DNA of 64,000 nucleotides from NCBI GenBank assembly GCA_947497945.1, contig CANMIP010000007.1:124001-188000 (forward strand). The letters are read 5' to 3'. Below are positions 28,438-38,254 of the stretch, in pieces (the first letter of the stretch is position 1; each line of letters opens with the position of its first letter). Position numbers and translations under genes: made by a program. The notes under the pieces were generated by a model, which was given only the letters and a program-made list of their open reading frames with translations, had not been told where the DNA came from and ran no database searches. Origin of the DNA: an uncultured Tropicimonas sp. Lineage in GTDB: Bacteria > Pseudomonadota > Alphaproteobacteria > Rhodobacterales > Rhodobacteraceae.

Positions 28438-29775
28438 ATGCAGGTCACCGAGACCCTGAACGAAGGCCTGAAGCGGGGCTACCAGATCACCATCACTGCC
28501 GATGAACTGGAAGCCAAGGTCAATGAAAAGCTGGCCGAGGCGCAGCCCGGGATCGAGATGAAGGGCTTCCGCAAGGGCAAGGTCCCGATGGCGCTTCTCA
28601 AGAAGCAATACGGCACCCGCCTTCTCGGCGAAGTGATGCAGGAAAGCGTCGACGGCGCCATGTCCTCGCATCTCGAAGAGTCCGGCGACCGCCCGGCGCT
28701 TCAGCCCGAGATCAAGATGGAAGGCGAGGACTGGAAAGAGGGCGACGATGTGGTCGTCTCCATGTCCTACGAGAAGCTGCCCGAGATCGAGCAGCCCGCT
28801 CTGGCCGAAATCGCGCTGGACAAGATGGTTGTCGAGGCCGACGAGGCGTCCATTGACGAGGCCCTGACCGGTCTGGCCGAGCAGGCCAAGAGCTTCAAGG
28901 CGCGCCGCAAGGGCTCCAAGGCGAAAGAGGGCGACCAGGTCGTCATGAACTTCGTCGGCAAGGTCGATGGCGAACCCTTCGATGGTGGCTCCGCCGAGGA
29001 CTTCCCGCTGGAGCTGGGCTCCGGCCAGTTCATCCCGGGCTTCGAAGAGCAGCTCATCGGCGTCAAGGTCAACGAGGAGGAGCCGGTCTCCGTCACCGTG
29101 ACCTTCCCCGAGGCGTACCAGGCCGAGCATCTCGCCGGCAAGGAAGCCGTCTTCGAGTGCACGATCAAGGAAATCAAGGCGCCCGCCGCCGCCGAGCTCG
29201 ATGACGAGCTGGCCAAGCAGTTCGGTTCCGAGAGCCTCGACGCGCTGAAAACCCAGGTCAAGGAGCGCCTTGAAGCCGAGTATACCGGTGCTGCCCGCGC
29301 CGTCATGAAGCGTGCGCTGCTGGACAAGCTGGACGCGCTGGTCTCCTTCGAGCTGCCGCCGACCCTGGTCGAAGCCGAAGCCGGGCAGATCGCCCACCAA
29401 CTCTGGCACGAAGAGAACCCGGAAGTCGAAGGCCATGACCACGAGAAGGTCGAGCCGACCGAGGAGCATAACAAGCTCGCCGAGCGCCGCGTGAAGCTGG
29501 GCCTGCTGCTGGCCGAAATGGGCCAGAAGAACGAGATCCAGGTCTCGGATGCGGAAATGACCCAGGCGATCCTTACCCAGGCCCGCCAATACCCCGGCAA
29601 GGAGCGCGAGTTCTTCGAGTTCGTGCAGCAGAACCAGCAGGTTCAGCAGCAGCTCCGCGCGCCGCTCTTCGAAGACAAGGTCGTCGACTTCATCTTCGAG
29701 CTGGCCACGATCACCGAGGTCACCTCGGACAAGGACCAGCTGAAGGCAGCCGTCGAGGCGCTCGAAGAGGAGTGA
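28438..29775 (+). CDS. tig: Trigger factor
   Basis: Ribosome-associated chaperone and prolyl isomerase acting on nascent chains. 445 residues. The N-terminal ribosome-binding domain contains the signature GFRKGKVP (about 42-49). The FKBP-type domain runs from about 158 to 245 ([22 protein letters not shown] ... [11 protein letters not shown]), and the rest is the helical chaperone domain. ATG 28438 follows GGAAGGAAGAGAAG. A terminator follows directly. In most bacteria tig precedes clpP-clpX; here it does not. Confidence 0.97.
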   Translation: MQVTETLNEGLKRGYQITITADELEAKVNEKLAEAQPGIEMKGFRKGKVPMALLKKQYGTRLLGEVMQESVDGAMSSHLEESGDRPALQPEIKMEGEDWKEGDDVVVSMSYEKLPEIEQPALAEIALDKMVVEADEASIDEALTGLAEQAKSFKARRKGSKAKEGDQVVMNFVGKVDGEPFDGGSAEDFPLELGSGQFIPGFEEQLIGVKVNEEEPVSVTVTFPEAYQAEHLAGKEAVFECTIKEIKAPAAAELDDELAKQFGSESLDALKTQVKERLEAEYTGAARAVMKRALLDKLDALVSFELPPTLVEAEAGQIAHQLWHEENPEVEGHDHEKVEPTEEHNKLAERRVKLGLLLAEMGQKNEIQVSDAEMTQAILTQARQYPGKEREFFEFVQQNQQVQQQLRAPLFEDKVVDFIFELATITEVTSDKDQLKAAVEALEEE

Positions 29776-29798
29776 TCCTTCGCTGACGTTGTTTCGGG

Positions 29799-29828
29799 AA
29801 GGCCGCTCCACTTCGGGGCGGCCTTTTC
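29799..29828 (+). terminator. Intrinsic terminator of tig
   Basis: Stem AAGGCCGC / GCGGCCTT with a short inner extension and loop around CACTTC, followed by TTTTC. It lies 24 bp after the tig stop. Confidence 0.87.
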
Positions 29829-29856
29829 ATTTGGGCCCAGAAACAGGAGCGGCAGG

Positions 29857-30456
29857 ATGCAGCTGGAAGACGGATTTCACGATGTCCCGGATGGCAAGCT
29901 CGCCACGGTCGTGACCTGGCTTGAAATGCGTTCGGCCCCGGCCCCGCGGCCCGCACCGGAGCGGGAGGACCTGTCGCTGCGCCGGGTCGAAGCGCCCCGG
30001 GTCGACTGGTATCGCGACCTGTTCCGCCGGGTCGGCGCCGAGGACTGGCTCTGGTTCTCGCGGCTGGTCATGCCGGAGGCCGAGCTGGCGGCGATCCTCC
30101 GGGACCCGAAGGTCGAGATCTATGCGCTGCAGCATGGCGGTGCGGAGAAGGGCCTGCTGGAACTGGATTTCCGGGAAGATGGCGCCTGCGAGCTGGCCTT
30201 TTTCGGCCTGTCCCCCGAGCTGATCGGTGGTGGCGCCGGACGCTGGCTGATGAACCGCGCGCTGGAGATTGTCTGGTCGCGCCCGATCTCCCGGTTCCAC
30301 CTGCATAGCTGCACGCTGGACCACCCCGCCGCGCTGGACTTCTACCGTCGCAGCGGCTTCACCGCGATCCGCCGGCAGGTGGAAATTGCCGACGACCCGC
30401 GCCTGACGGGCCATCTTGGCGCGCAATCCGCACCCCGGATTCCGATCATCCGGTAG
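29857..30456 (+). CDS. GNAT-family N-acetyltransferase
   Basis: 199 residues with the GNAT fold. The acetyl-CoA pyrophosphate loop is GGGAGRWLM (about 124-132), followed by strand 5 (ISRFHLHSC) and the DHPAALDFYRRSGF motif. The N-terminal about 45 residues are less conserved. The substrate (protein N-terminus, small amine or antibiotic) cannot be inferred. It lies between the tig terminator and a convergent membrane-protein gene, with GGAG-type ribosome-binding site upstream (GGAGCGGCAGG). Confidence 0.85.
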   Translation: MQLEDGFHDVPDGKLATVVTWLEMRSAPAPRPAPEREDLSLRRVEAPRVDWYRDLFRRVGAEDWLWFSRLVMPEAELAAILRDPKVEIYALQHGGAEKGLLELDFREDGACELAFFGLSPELIGGGAGRWLMNRALEIVWSRPISRFHLHSCTLDHPAALDFYRRSGFTAIRRQVEIADDPRLTGHLGAQSAPRIPIIR

Positions 30457-30557
30457 CCCGGGCGGGCAGCTGCAAGTGGCCAAAGGCCCAGGCGTCGTCC
30501 GCGCGCCCCACCGCGTCGCAAGGCAGGCAGGCCGAAGCAGGATCGTGCGGCGTTGTC

Positions 30558-31859
30558 TCAGAGTGGCCGGATTTTCAACCGCGTCAGCCGGTTCTGTTCC
30601 CGCGCGATCACCTCGAAACGGAAGCCGTGGAACGAGAAGACCTGCCCCTGGGTCGGGATCGACTGCGCCTCGTGGATCACCAGCCCGGCGATCGTGTTCG
30701 CCTCCTCGTCCGGCAGCGACCAGTCCGTGGCGCGATTCAGGTCGCGAATCGTCATCGCGCCATCGACGAGGTAATCGCCGGTTTCCGTCGGCCGCAGCGG
30801 GTTTTCCTCGTCGATATCGAACTCGTCGGTGATCTCTCCAACGATCTCTTCGAGGATATCTTCCAGCGTGATCAGCCCTTCCAGCGCGCCATATTCATCC
30901 ACCACCAGCGCAAAATGCGTGTGCCGACGCAGGAATTCCCGCATCTGGTCGTCCAGGGTGGTGGTTTCGGGGACGAAATAGGGCTCCTTGGCGATGTCCA
31001 GCACGCGGAAGGCCGACAGGCCGCCCTCGACCGATTCCGCCCCGCGCAGCAGGCGGTCCATCTCGCGCAGCACATCCTTGGCGTGGACCACGCCGACGAT
31101 ATTCTCCGGCTCCTCGCGGAAGACCGGAAGGCGCGTGTAGGCGGAGCCCAGGACCTGGGTGACGATGGCCTCGGGGGCCGCCTCGGCATCGATCATCTCG
31201 ATCTGGGAGCGGTGCAGCATGATCTCGTCCACCATACGCTCGCCAAGATCGAGCGCGCCGAGCAGCCGGTCCCGGTCCTCTTTCTCCACGACACCCTCGG
31301 AATGGCCGATCGCCAACGCGCCGACAATCTCCTCGCGCACCGACAGCATCGTGTCCGGGTCGATTTTCATGCCGAAGATCCTCAGCACGAAGCGCACCAC
31401 GACCCGGACGATCGAGACTATAGGCGACAGCGCCGAGATGACCGGACCGATGATCGGGGCGGAGCGGGCTGCCGCCTTTTCGGGATCGTTGATCGAATAG
31501 GTCTTGGGCAGGACCTCGGCAAAGATCAGCACCAGCAGCGTCATCACCAGCGTCGCCAGCGCCACGCCGCTATCGCCGAAGGCCGCGGTGAAGACGGATG
31601 TGGCCAGCGAGGTGGCGAGGATGTTGACGAGGTTGTTGCCCAGCAGGATGCCACCGATCACCCGCTCGGTGTCTTCCTTGAGCGCGAGAGCCGTGCGGGC
31701 GCCGTGGGAGCCCTTGTCTGCCATCGAATGGAGTTTGCCGCGCGAAGCGGCGGTCAGGGCGGTCTCGGAGCCGGAGAAGAAGCCGGACAGGACGAGCAGC
31801 AGGACGATGCCCGCTGCGGTGATCCAGAAGGTCGGGTCGAAAGTGGCTGCGTTTTCCAT
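30558..31859 (-). CDS. CNNM/HlyC-CorC-family transporter with CBS pair
   Basis: 433-residue inner-membrane protein. It has an N-terminal DUF21/CNNM domain (about 10-190; WITAAGIVLLLVLSGFFSGSETALTAASR, then GNNLVNILATSLATS), a tandem CBS nucleotide-sensing pair (about 210-335; HTHFALVVDEYGALEGLITLEDILEEIVGEI) and a C-terminal CorC_HlyC domain (about 345-433; YLVDGAMTIRDLNR ... GQVFSFHGFRFEV). Members act in Mg2+/Co2+ efflux or metal homeostasis; the older name hemolysin C is misleading. The start ATG 31859 is followed directly by the first membrane segment. It is convergent with the GNAT gene and divergent from the thioesterase genes. Confidence 0.92.
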   Translation of the reverse strand: MENAATFDPTFWITAAGIVLLLVLSGFFSGSETALTAASRGKLHSMADKGSHGARTALALKEDTERVIGGILLGNNLVNILATSLATSVFTAAFGDSGVALATLVMTLLVLIFAEVLPKTYSINDPEKAAARSAPIIGPVISALSPIVSIVRVVVRFVLRIFGMKIDPDTMLSVREEIVGALAIGHSEGVVEKEDRDRLLGALDLGERMVDEIMLHRSQIEMIDAEAAPEAIVTQVLGSAYTRLPVFREEPENIVGVVHAKDVLREMDRLLRGAESVEGGLSAFRVLDIAKEPYFVPETTTLDDQMREFLRRHTHFALVVDEYGALEGLITLEDILEEIVGEITDEFDIDEENPLRPTETGDYLVDGAMTIRDLNRATDWSLPDEEANTIAGLVIHEAQSIPTQGQVFSFHGFRFEVIAREQNRLTRLKIRPL

Positions 31860-32068
31860 CGGGTCGATCTGCTTTTACGGTTGCTTCCCTTATGGGGAGG
31901 GCTGCGGATGGGCGCAAGCGATGGGCGAGCAGGCGCGCGGGCGTTTGCGCCGAGAAAGCGCCGACAGGAGGCTAGGGCTGCCCGCGCCAGGAGGCGTTGG
32001 ACGGGGGTTGCACGCTTCCGCGTCGGGGCAGATAAGGTCGCCGAGACAACCGGACAAGGGTAGGGACC

Positions 32069-32521
32069 ATGCAGATCGACAAGCTCGCCCGGCAGATGAT
32101 CGAGGCGCTTCCCTTTTCGAAGGCGCTCTCGATGCGGCTGGAAGAGATCGAACCGGGCCGTGCAGTGATCTCCATGCCCTGGGACGAACGGCTCATCGGC
32201 GACCCGCGCACCGGCGTGATCCATGGCGGCGCCGTCAGCGCGCTGATGGACACCACCGCCGGCGCCACCGTCATGGCGCGCCCGGACGGCCCCGGCATCA
32301 CCGCCACCATCGACCTGCGCATCGACTATATGCGTCCGGCCCGCCCCGGCCAGCGCCTGCGCTGCGAGGCGCATTGCTATCACGCCACGCGCTCCGTCGC
32401 CTTCGTGCGCGCGGTAACCCGGGACGAGGAAGAGCGCGACGTTCCCGTTGCAACGGCCACGGGCGCCTTCACCTTCAACAAGACGGACAAGGGCAACACG
32501 GCGGAGGCGGGCAACAAATGA
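32069..32521 (+). CDS. PaaI-family hotdog thioesterase (first of pair)
   Basis: 150-residue hotdog-fold acyl-CoA thioesterase of the PaaI/YbgC-like group. The helix motif VIHGGAVSALMDTTAGA has His52-Gly-Gly and Asp61 as the usual catalytic residues. A substrate-facing strand TIDLRIDYMRPARPGQ follows. It overlaps the next gene by 4 bp. Two non-identical thioesterases followed by an overlapping exporter make a three-gene operon. The acyl substrate is not known. Confidence 0.9.
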   Translation: MQIDKLARQMIEALPFSKALSMRLEEIEPGRAVISMPWDERLIGDPRTGVIHGGAVSALMDTTAGATVMARPDGPGITATIDLRIDYMRPARPGQRLRCEAHCYHATRSVAFVRAVTRDEEERDVPVATATGAFTFNKTDKGNTAEAGNK

Positions 32522-33024
32522 GCGCGAAAAAGCCAGAGCCCGTCCAGGTGATCAAGGAGCGGCGCGACAAGGCGCTCTCGGCGCTGGTGCAAGGCGTGCC
32601 CTATATAAGCTTTCTCGGCATTCAGTTCGATCGCAAGGGCGACGAGCTGACCGCGATCCTTCCCTATGCCGAGGCGCATATCGGCAACCCGACCCTGCCG
32701 GCCCTGCATGGGGGCGCGACGGCGTCCTTCCTGGAGGTCACGGCGATCATCGGGTTGGGCTGGGCGATTCTCTGGGAGGAGATCGAGTCGGGCCGGGTCG
32801 ATCCGGCCGAGATCGGGCCGGAGCGCCTGCCGCGCCTGCCCAAGACCATCGATTTCACCGTCGATTACCTGCGCACCGGCCTGCCGCGCGACGCCTATGC
32901 CCGTGCCCGGGTCAATCGCTCGGGCCGCCGCTACGCCTCTGTCCATGTCGAGGCCTGGCAGGACAACCGCGCCCGGCTCTTTGCCCAGGCGACGGGGCAT
33001 TTCCTGATGCCGGCCCGTGACTGA
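32518..33024 (+). CDS. PaaI-family hotdog thioesterase (second of pair)
   Basis: 168-residue relative of the preceding gene, but clearly divergent. The hotdog helix is ALHGGATASFLEVTA (His64-Gly-Gly, Glu73) and the conserved strand is KTIDFTVDYLRTGLP. The longer N-terminus (MSAKKPEPVQVIKERR) is extra. The start ATG overlaps the upstream stop by 4 bp (ATGA). The 3' end overlaps the MATE gene by 8 bp. The paired arrangement suggests a heteromer or sequential action, but this is inference. Confidence 0.9.
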   Translation: MSAKKPEPVQVIKERRDKALSALVQGVPYISFLGIQFDRKGDELTAILPYAEAHIGNPTLPALHGGATASFLEVTAIIGLGWAILWEEIESGRVDPAEIGPERLPRLPKTIDFTVDYLRTGLPRDAYARARVNRSGRRYASVHVEAWQDNRARLFAQATGHFLMPARD

Positions 33025-34351
33025 GACGGCTGGGCCGGCACCGGGCGCCGAGGCGATCACCCATCGGCGCATCCTCACGATAGCGCTGCCCATCGTTCTC
33101 TCAAACGCGACTGTGCCGATTCTTGGCATCGTCGACACGGGTGTTGTCGGGCAGATGGGAGAGGCGGCCCCCATCGGCGCGGTGGGGATCGGTGCTGTCA
33201 TCCTGTCGGCAATCTACTGGGTCTTCGGCTTCCTGCGCATGGGCACGACCGGCATGGTCGGCCAGGCGCGCGGGGCAGGGGACAAGGCCGAGGTTGCGGT
33301 CCTGCTGGTGCGTGCGCTGATGCTGGCGTTTCTGGCCGGCGGGGCGATGGTCGTATTCCAGGGCCCGCTCTTTGCCGGTGCCTTCCTTGTGTCGCCGGCC
33401 TCGGCCGAGGTCGAGGGGCTGGCGCGACAATACATGTCGATCCGGGTCTGGTCGGCCCCGGCCGCCATCGCGCTTTACGGGCTGACCGGCTGGCTGATCG
33501 CGCTGGAGCGAACGCGGGCGGTGCTGGTGCTGCAGGTGACGATGAACGGGGTCAATATCGTGCTGGACCTGCTCTTCGTGCTCGGCCTCGACTGGGGCGT
33601 GCAGGGGGTCGGGCTGGCTACCTTCCTCGCGGAATGGTCTGGCGTCGGGCTTGGGCTCTGGCTTTGCCGGGACGCCTTCGCGGGAGGCTTTTGGCGCGAC
33701 CGGGCGCGGATCTTCGACCGGGTGCGGCTGGCGCATATGGCGGTGGTCAACACCGATATCCTTATCCGGTCGCTGCTGCTGCAGGCGATCTTCGTCTCTT
33801 TTCTCTTCTTTGGCGCCGATCTGGGCGATGTGACGCTGGCGGCGAACCAGGTGCTGCTGCAATTCCTGCAGGTGACGGCCTTCGCAATGGACGGTTTTGC
33901 CTTTGCCGCAGAAGCACTGGTAGCGCAGGCGATCGGACAACGCAGCCGCGGCGCACTGCGGCGGTCTGCGATCCTGTCCGGGCAATGGGGCCTGATCAGC
34001 GGGGTAGTCCTTGCGGCGGGTTTCGCGCTGGCGGGGGGCGCGATCATCGACATCATGACCACGGCGCCGGATGTGCGCGCGGAGGCGCGGAGCTACCTGC
34101 CCTGGATGGTCGCCGCCCCGCTGCTGGGGGCGGCGCCCTGGATGCTGGACGGGATTTTCATCGGCGCGACCCGCACACGCGACATGCGCAACATGATGGT
34201 GCTGTCGGCGCTCTGCTATGCGCTGGCCCTTTGGGCGTTGATGCCGCTTTTCGGCAATCACGGGCTCTGGGCGGCGCTGATCCTGTCCTTTGTCGCACGC
34301 GGGGCGACGCTAGGCTGGCGCTACCCCGCACTGGAGCGCAGCGCCGGGTAG
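33017..34351 (+). CDS. MATE-family (DinF-like) efflux transporter
   Basis: 444-residue polytopic membrane protein with about 12 transmembrane segments in two six-helix halves. The first half has ALPIVLSNATVPILGIVDTGVVGQMG and the second half begins near 230. The sequence LAANQVLLQFLQVTAFAMDGFAFAAEALVAQAIG is typical of the DinF branch. Translation starts at GTG 33017 inside the end of the second thioesterase (8-bp overlap), so its synthesis depends on that gene. Export of organic cations or of a metabolite linked to the thioesterases is possible. Confidence 0.9.
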   Translation: MTETAGPAPGAEAITHRRILTIALPIVLSNATVPILGIVDTGVVGQMGEAAPIGAVGIGAVILSAIYWVFGFLRMGTTGMVGQARGAGDKAEVAVLLVRALMLAFLAGGAMVVFQGPLFAGAFLVSPASAEVEGLARQYMSIRVWSAPAAIALYGLTGWLIALERTRAVLVLQVTMNGVNIVLDLLFVLGLDWGVQGVGLATFLAEWSGVGLGLWLCRDAFAGGFWRDRARIFDRVRLAHMAVVNTDILIRSLLLQAIFVSFLFFGADLGDVTLAANQVLLQFLQVTAFAMDGFAFAAEALVAQAIGQRSRGALRRSAILSGQWGLISGVVLAAGFALAGGAIIDIMTTAPDVRAEARSYLPWMVAAPLLGAAPWMLDGIFIGATRTRDMRNMMVLSALCYALALWALMPLFGNHGLWAALILSFVARGATLGWRYPALERSAG

Positions 34352-34500
34352 TCCGGGCATCTCAGCAGAGTGATGAAGGCTACGGACTCGCGGGCGTGGC
34401 TCGCCATACCAGCGCCTTCCGGTGACGGCGGACTGGCGCTGGCACAGCTTGCGTTGATCGCCCTTTCAAGCGCAACGAAAGGCCGCCCCGTCCACGGCGT

Positions 34501-35547
34501 TCAGCGTCCGGCGCCCACCGCGTCTGCGATCGTTGCGAAGCCGTCCCGCTCCAGAAGCGCATCGAGATCGCGCAGGATCGTCGCCACCAGCGAGAGGCCG
34601 CCATAGACCAGTGCGGAATAGATCTGCAGCGCCGAGGCGCCCGCCCGGATCTTCGCATAGGCCTGCTCGCCTGTCGCAATTCCGCCGACGCCGACCAGCG
34701 GGATCTGCCCGCCGGTCTCGGCATGGAGCCGCGCCAGCACGGCGGTCGATTTCTCGAAGAGCGGCGCGCCCGAGAGCCCGCCCGTCTCCGAAGCATGGGC
34801 GCTTTTGAGCCCTTCGCGCGACAGGGTCGTGTTGGTGGCGACGATTCCGTCGATCCCGACGGTTCCGGCCACTTCCGCGATATCCGCGATCTCGGCCTCG
34901 GTCAGGTCCGGCGCGATCTTGAGGAAGATCGGGATCGGCCGGGCCAAACCGTCCCGCGTTTCCAGCACGCCGCGCAGCAGCGCCTCAAGCGCCGCTTTCC
35001 CCTGAAGCTCGCGCAGGTTCTCGGTGTTGGGCGAGGAGACATTGACCGTGGCGAAATCGAGCTTCGGCCCGCAGCGCGCCAGCACGCGGGCGAAATCCTC
35101 GGCCCGGTCGGCGCTGTCCTTGTTGGCGCCGAGATTGAGGCCGATCACCGCGCCATCGGGGCGCGTTTCCAGCCGGGCGGCCATCGCCTCCATTCCGAGG
35201 TTGTTGAAGCCGAAGCGGTTGATCACGCCGCCATCTTCCGGCAGCCGGAACAGGCGCGGCTTCGGGTTGCCTTCCTGCGGGCGCGGTGTCGTCGCGCCGA
35301 CCTCCAGAAAACCGAACCCCGCCCGCGAGAGCGGTTCCAGCGCGACGGCGTTCTTGTCCATGCCGGCGGCGAGCCCCAGCGGGTTGGGCAGGGTGAGCCC
35401 GGCCAGTTCGCAGCGCAGGCGTGGCGAGGTGATCTCGCCGGGAAGCCGGGTCAGCCCGGCATTCAGCGCCTTGAGTGCTGCGCCATGCGCGGTTTCCGGG
35501 TCAAGCTTGCGGAAGGCCGCCATGCCGATCTGTTCCAGCCAGCTCAT
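34501..35547 (-). CDS. pyrD: Dihydroorotate dehydrogenase (quinone), class 2
   Basis: Membrane-associated FMN enzyme oxidising dihydroorotate to orotate with quinone in pyrimidine synthesis. 348 residues. The N-terminal helical segment typical of class 2 ([19 protein letters not shown]) mediates membrane contact. [12 protein letters not shown] binds FMN, the catalytic Ser lies in [15 protein letters not shown], and [21 protein letters not shown] is the phosphate-binding end. ATG 35547 overlaps the stop of the DUF952 gene by 4 bp; GGAGGGGATGG lies upstream. Confidence 0.95.
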   Translation of the reverse strand: MSWLEQIGMAAFRKLDPETAHGAALKALNAGLTRLPGEITSPRLRCELAGLTLPNPLGLAAGMDKNAVALEPLSRAGFGFLEVGATTPRPQEGNPKPRLFRLPEDGGVINRFGFNNLGMEAMAARLETRPDGAVIGLNLGANKDSADRAEDFARVLARCGPKLDFATVNVSSPNTENLRELQGKAALEALLRGVLETRDGLARPIPIFLKIAPDLTEAEIADIAEVAGTVGIDGIVATNTTLSREGLKSAHASETGGLSGAPLFEKSTAVLARLHAETGGQIPLVGVGGIATGEQAYAKIRAGASALQIYSALVYGGLSLVATILRDLDALLERDGFATIADAVGAGR

Positions 35548-35882
35548 TCCATCCCCTCCGGAAAGACATGTCCCGACGCGCCCAGCGGCAGCGGCCGGTC
35601 CCATAGAACATCCTCCAGCAACAGCCGCCGGTAGAGATGCGGGAAGAGCGCGCCGCCGCGCGAGGGCTCCCATTTCAGCGCCGGTCCGAGCGCCTCGGCC
35701 TCCAGCGCCAGCAGGACCAACCCCGCTTCGCCGGCAAAGTGCTTTGCGGCGGTTTCGGCGGCCTGGGCCGCGGTGGAGAAATGGATGAACCCGTCGGCGA
35801 GGTCGACGGGAGCGCCGTCGGTCTGTCCCGCGGCGCGGAAGGCCTCCCACTCGGGGGCACGGAAAATCTTGTAGATCAGCAT
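35544..35882 (-). CDS. DUF952 protein
   Basis: 112-residue protein matching the DUF952 pattern: an N-terminal IYKI...EW...G, then [22 protein letters not shown] and a conserved [17 protein letters not shown]. The family is found next to pyrD in many alphaproteobacteria and its function is unknown. Here it is the first gene of the DUF952-pyrD operon (4-bp overlap). Confidence 0.88.
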   Translation of the reverse strand: MLIYKIFRAPEWEAFRAAGQTDGAPVDLADGFIHFSTAAQAAETAAKHFAGEAGLVLLALEAEALGPALKWEPSRGGALFPHLYRRLLLEDVLWDRPLPLGASGHVFPEGME

Positions 35883-36001
35883 GAGGGCGATGTGCCCAAG
35901 CCAGCGGCCCGGGTCAAGCGGCGTGGCGGTTTCCGTGCCGAAAGGTTTGACCTCGCGCGCCGCAAGGGACAGTCTGAGGAAAATACCAACTGGAGGTTAC
36001 C

Positions 36002-37576
36002 ATGTTCGCACGTTTGCTCTGCTCGGCGGCTGCCCTTGCCACGATGGCCGGCGCGGCTTCGGCCGATTACACATTGACCATTCTGCACACCAACGATTTC
36101 CACTCCCGCTTCGAGCCGATCAGCAAGTATGATTCGGGCTGTTCGGCCGAGGACAATACCGAAGGTAAATGCTTCGGCGGCTCCGCGCGGCTTGTTACGG
36201 CGGTCGAAGAGGCGAAGGCGCGGGCAGAGAATCCGGTGCTCTTCGATGGCGGCGACCAGTTCCAGGGCACGCTGTTCTACACCTATTACAAGGGCAAGGC
36301 CGCTGCCGAGTTCATGAACAAGCTCGGTTATGACGCGATGACCGTGGGCAACCACGAATTCGACGACGGCCCCGAAGTGCTCCGCGGCTTCATGGATTCG
36401 CTCGACTTTCCGGTGCTGATGTCGAATGCCGATGTCGGCGCAGAGCCGCTTCTGGCGGATGTGCTGCAGAAGTCCACGGTGATCGAGCGCAACGGCGAGA
36501 AGATCGGCCTGATCGGCCTGACGCCGGTTGACACGCCCGAGCTTGCCAGCCCGGGTGCCAATATCGTCTTTACCGAGCCGGCGCAGGCGGTTCAGGGCGA
36601 AGTCGACAAGCTCACTGCCGAGGGCGTCAACAAGATCATCGTGCTGAGCCACTCGGGCTATGTCGTGGACAAGGCCGTGGCCGAGGCCACCACCGGGGTC
36701 GACGTGATCGTCGGCGGCCATTCCAACACCTACCTGTCCAACGTTTCGGACAAGGCCAAGGGCCCGTACCCGACCATGGTCGGTGACACCGCGATCGTGC
36801 AGGCCTATGCCTATGGCAAGTTCCTTGGCGAGTTGAATGTCGTGTTCGATGACGATGGCAACATCAAGGAAGCCGTTGGCGAGCCGCTGATCATGGACGC
36901 CTCCGTCGCCGAGAACCCGGAGGCCGTGGCACGTATCGCAGAGCTGGCCAAGCCGCTGGTGGAGATCCGTGAAAAGGTCGTGGCCGAAGCCGCCGAGCCG
37001 ATCATCGGCGACAAGGATGTCTGCCGGGTGCAGGAATGCGCCATGGGCAACCTTGTGGCCGACGCCATGCTGGACCGCGTGAAGGACCAGGGCGTTACCA
37101 TCTCGCTGGCCAATTCCGGCGGGCTGCGTGCCTCGATCGACGCGGGCGAAGTGACCATGGGCGAAGTGCTGACCGTGCTGCCCTTCCAGAATACGCTTTC
37201 CACCTTCCAGGTCTCCGGCCAGACGGTCATCGACGCGCTGGAGAACGGTGTGAGCCAGGTCGAGGAGGTCAAGGGACGCTTCCCGCAGGTTGCCGGCCTG
37301 AAATTCACATGGGACCCGACGGTTGCGCCGAACGAGGGACGTATCCAGGAAGTGCTCGTCATGGATGGCGGCGACTGGGCGCCGATTGACCCGGCAGCGA
37401 GCTATTCTCTGGTTTCCAACAACTTCATCCGCGGCGGTGGCGACGGCTACAAGATGTTCACCGATGCGGAAAATGCCTATGATTTCGGTCCGGATCTCGC
37501 CGATGTGACGGCGGAGTACCTGGCGAAGGAAGGCCCGTACAAGCCCTATACGGACGGGCGTATCGCCACGAAGTAA
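36002..37576 (+). CDS. Periplasmic 5'-nucleotidase (UshA/metallophosphatase family)
   Basis: 524-residue exported enzyme. The signal peptide is residues 1-21 (cleavage ASA/DYT). The calcineurin-like metallophosphatase domain (to about 310) has HTNDFHSRFE with Asp32 and His34, GGDQFQGT at 83-90, GNHEFDDG at 116-123 and a later GGHSNTYL. The C-terminal 5'-nucleotidase domain (about 330-500) contains SGGLRASIDAGEVTMGEVLTVLPF and the substrate-stacking FIRGGGDGYKMF. GGAGG precedes the ATG. It probably dephosphorylates external nucleotides to nucleosides for salvage. It is followed by a strong terminator. Confidence 0.93.
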   Translation: MFARLLCSAAALATMAGAASADYTLTILHTNDFHSRFEPISKYDSGCSAEDNTEGKCFGGSARLVTAVEEAKARAENPVLFDGGDQFQGTLFYTYYKGKAAAEFMNKLGYDAMTVGNHEFDDGPEVLRGFMDSLDFPVLMSNADVGAEPLLADVLQKSTVIERNGEKIGLIGLTPVDTPELASPGANIVFTEPAQAVQGEVDKLTAEGVNKIIVLSHSGYVVDKAVAEATTGVDVIVGGHSNTYLSNVSDKAKGPYPTMVGDTAIVQAYAYGKFLGELNVVFDDDGNIKEAVGEPLIMDASVAENPEAVARIAELAKPLVEIREKVVAEAAEPIIGDKDVCRVQECAMGNLVADAMLDRVKDQGVTISLANSGGLRASIDAGEVTMGEVLTVLPFQNTLSTFQVSGQTVIDALENGVSQVEEVKGRFPQVAGLKFTWDPTVAPNEGRIQEVLVMDGGDWAPIDPAASYSLVSNNFIRGGGDGYKMFTDAENAYDFGPDLADVTAEYLAKEGPYKPYTDGRIATK

Positions 37577-37597
37577 CAGGCTCTCCAAGCTGACCGG

Positions 37598-37628
37598 AAC
37601 GGGGCGCATCTTGCGCCCCGTTTCCTTT
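37598..37628 (+). terminator. Intrinsic terminator of the 5'-nucleotidase
   Basis: Perfect 11-bp stem AACGGGGCGCA / TGCGCCCCGTT with a TCT loop, followed by TCCTTTTGG. It starts 22 bp after the stop codon. Confidence 0.88.
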
Positions 37629-37860
37629 TGGTCCCGTGAGGCCGGACGAGCGCGCGTTGGTGCAAAGCTGGGCGCGGAAATCCGGTCTGAGTGCGGCCTG
37701 CCTGTCTCGGCGCGCAGGCGCCGGCAAGGTCGCCATGGGCGAAGACTCAGCCCGCCACAAGTTGCCCCCGGACCCCTGCGTTTCCTGTTCCCGGCCCGCG
37801 ATGGCTTGCCCCCCGGGGCCGGGCTTGGATAGGGTGCGCCCAACCTGTCCGGAGCCAGAG

Positions 37861-38187
37861 ATGCGCCCTTTCCTTCCGATCCTGTTTCTTGCCACGGCCG
37901 TTCTGTCCGGCTGCACGCAGTTTCCCGAGCTTGACGGGGCCGTGACCGAGGAGGCCAAGGCGGCGTCGGCGCCGGAGATCGTCGACAATTCGGTCGTTCT
38001 CGGCCCCGCTGCGGAGGCGATTCTGGACGTCGAGACCCAGGCCGAGATGGAGGCGCGTGCGGTGGCGCTGGAGGCGCGGGCCCTGGCCGCGAGCGGACCG
38101 ATCATCTCCCCGGAAGAAAAGGCGGCTTTGCTGGAACGCGCGGCGGCGCTGCGGGCCGAGGCGGCGCGCGTTGCACAGGAAGGCTGA
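37861..38187 (+). CDS. Small lipoprotein, unknown function
   Basis: 108 residues. MRPFLPILFLATAVLSGCTQ is a signal peptide with the lipobox LSGC, so Cys18 should be lipidated and the protein anchored to a membrane. The rest is Ala/Glu-rich, predicted largely helical or coiled coil (residues 45-105, repeated EARAVALEARALAAS). No family is recognised. A longer in-frame start upstream (37636) would hide the lipobox and runs through apparently non-coding sequence, so ATG 37861 is chosen. It lies 67 bp before hom. Confidence 0.72.
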   Translation: MRPFLPILFLATAVLSGCTQFPELDGAVTEEAKAASAPEIVDNSVVLGPAAEAILDVETQAEMEARAVALEARALAASGPIISPEEKAALLERAAALRAEAARVAQEG

Positions 38188-38254
38188 ACAGGCTAGGACT
38201 GCCCGGCCTGCGACACAAGCGGGCGCGATTTGAGGCCATTACGGAGTAGCGATC

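Noticed and set aside
37636-37860. Upstream extension of the lipoprotein gene
   Set aside because: It places 75 unconserved residues before a perfect lipobox signal peptide; the ATG at 37861 is preferred.
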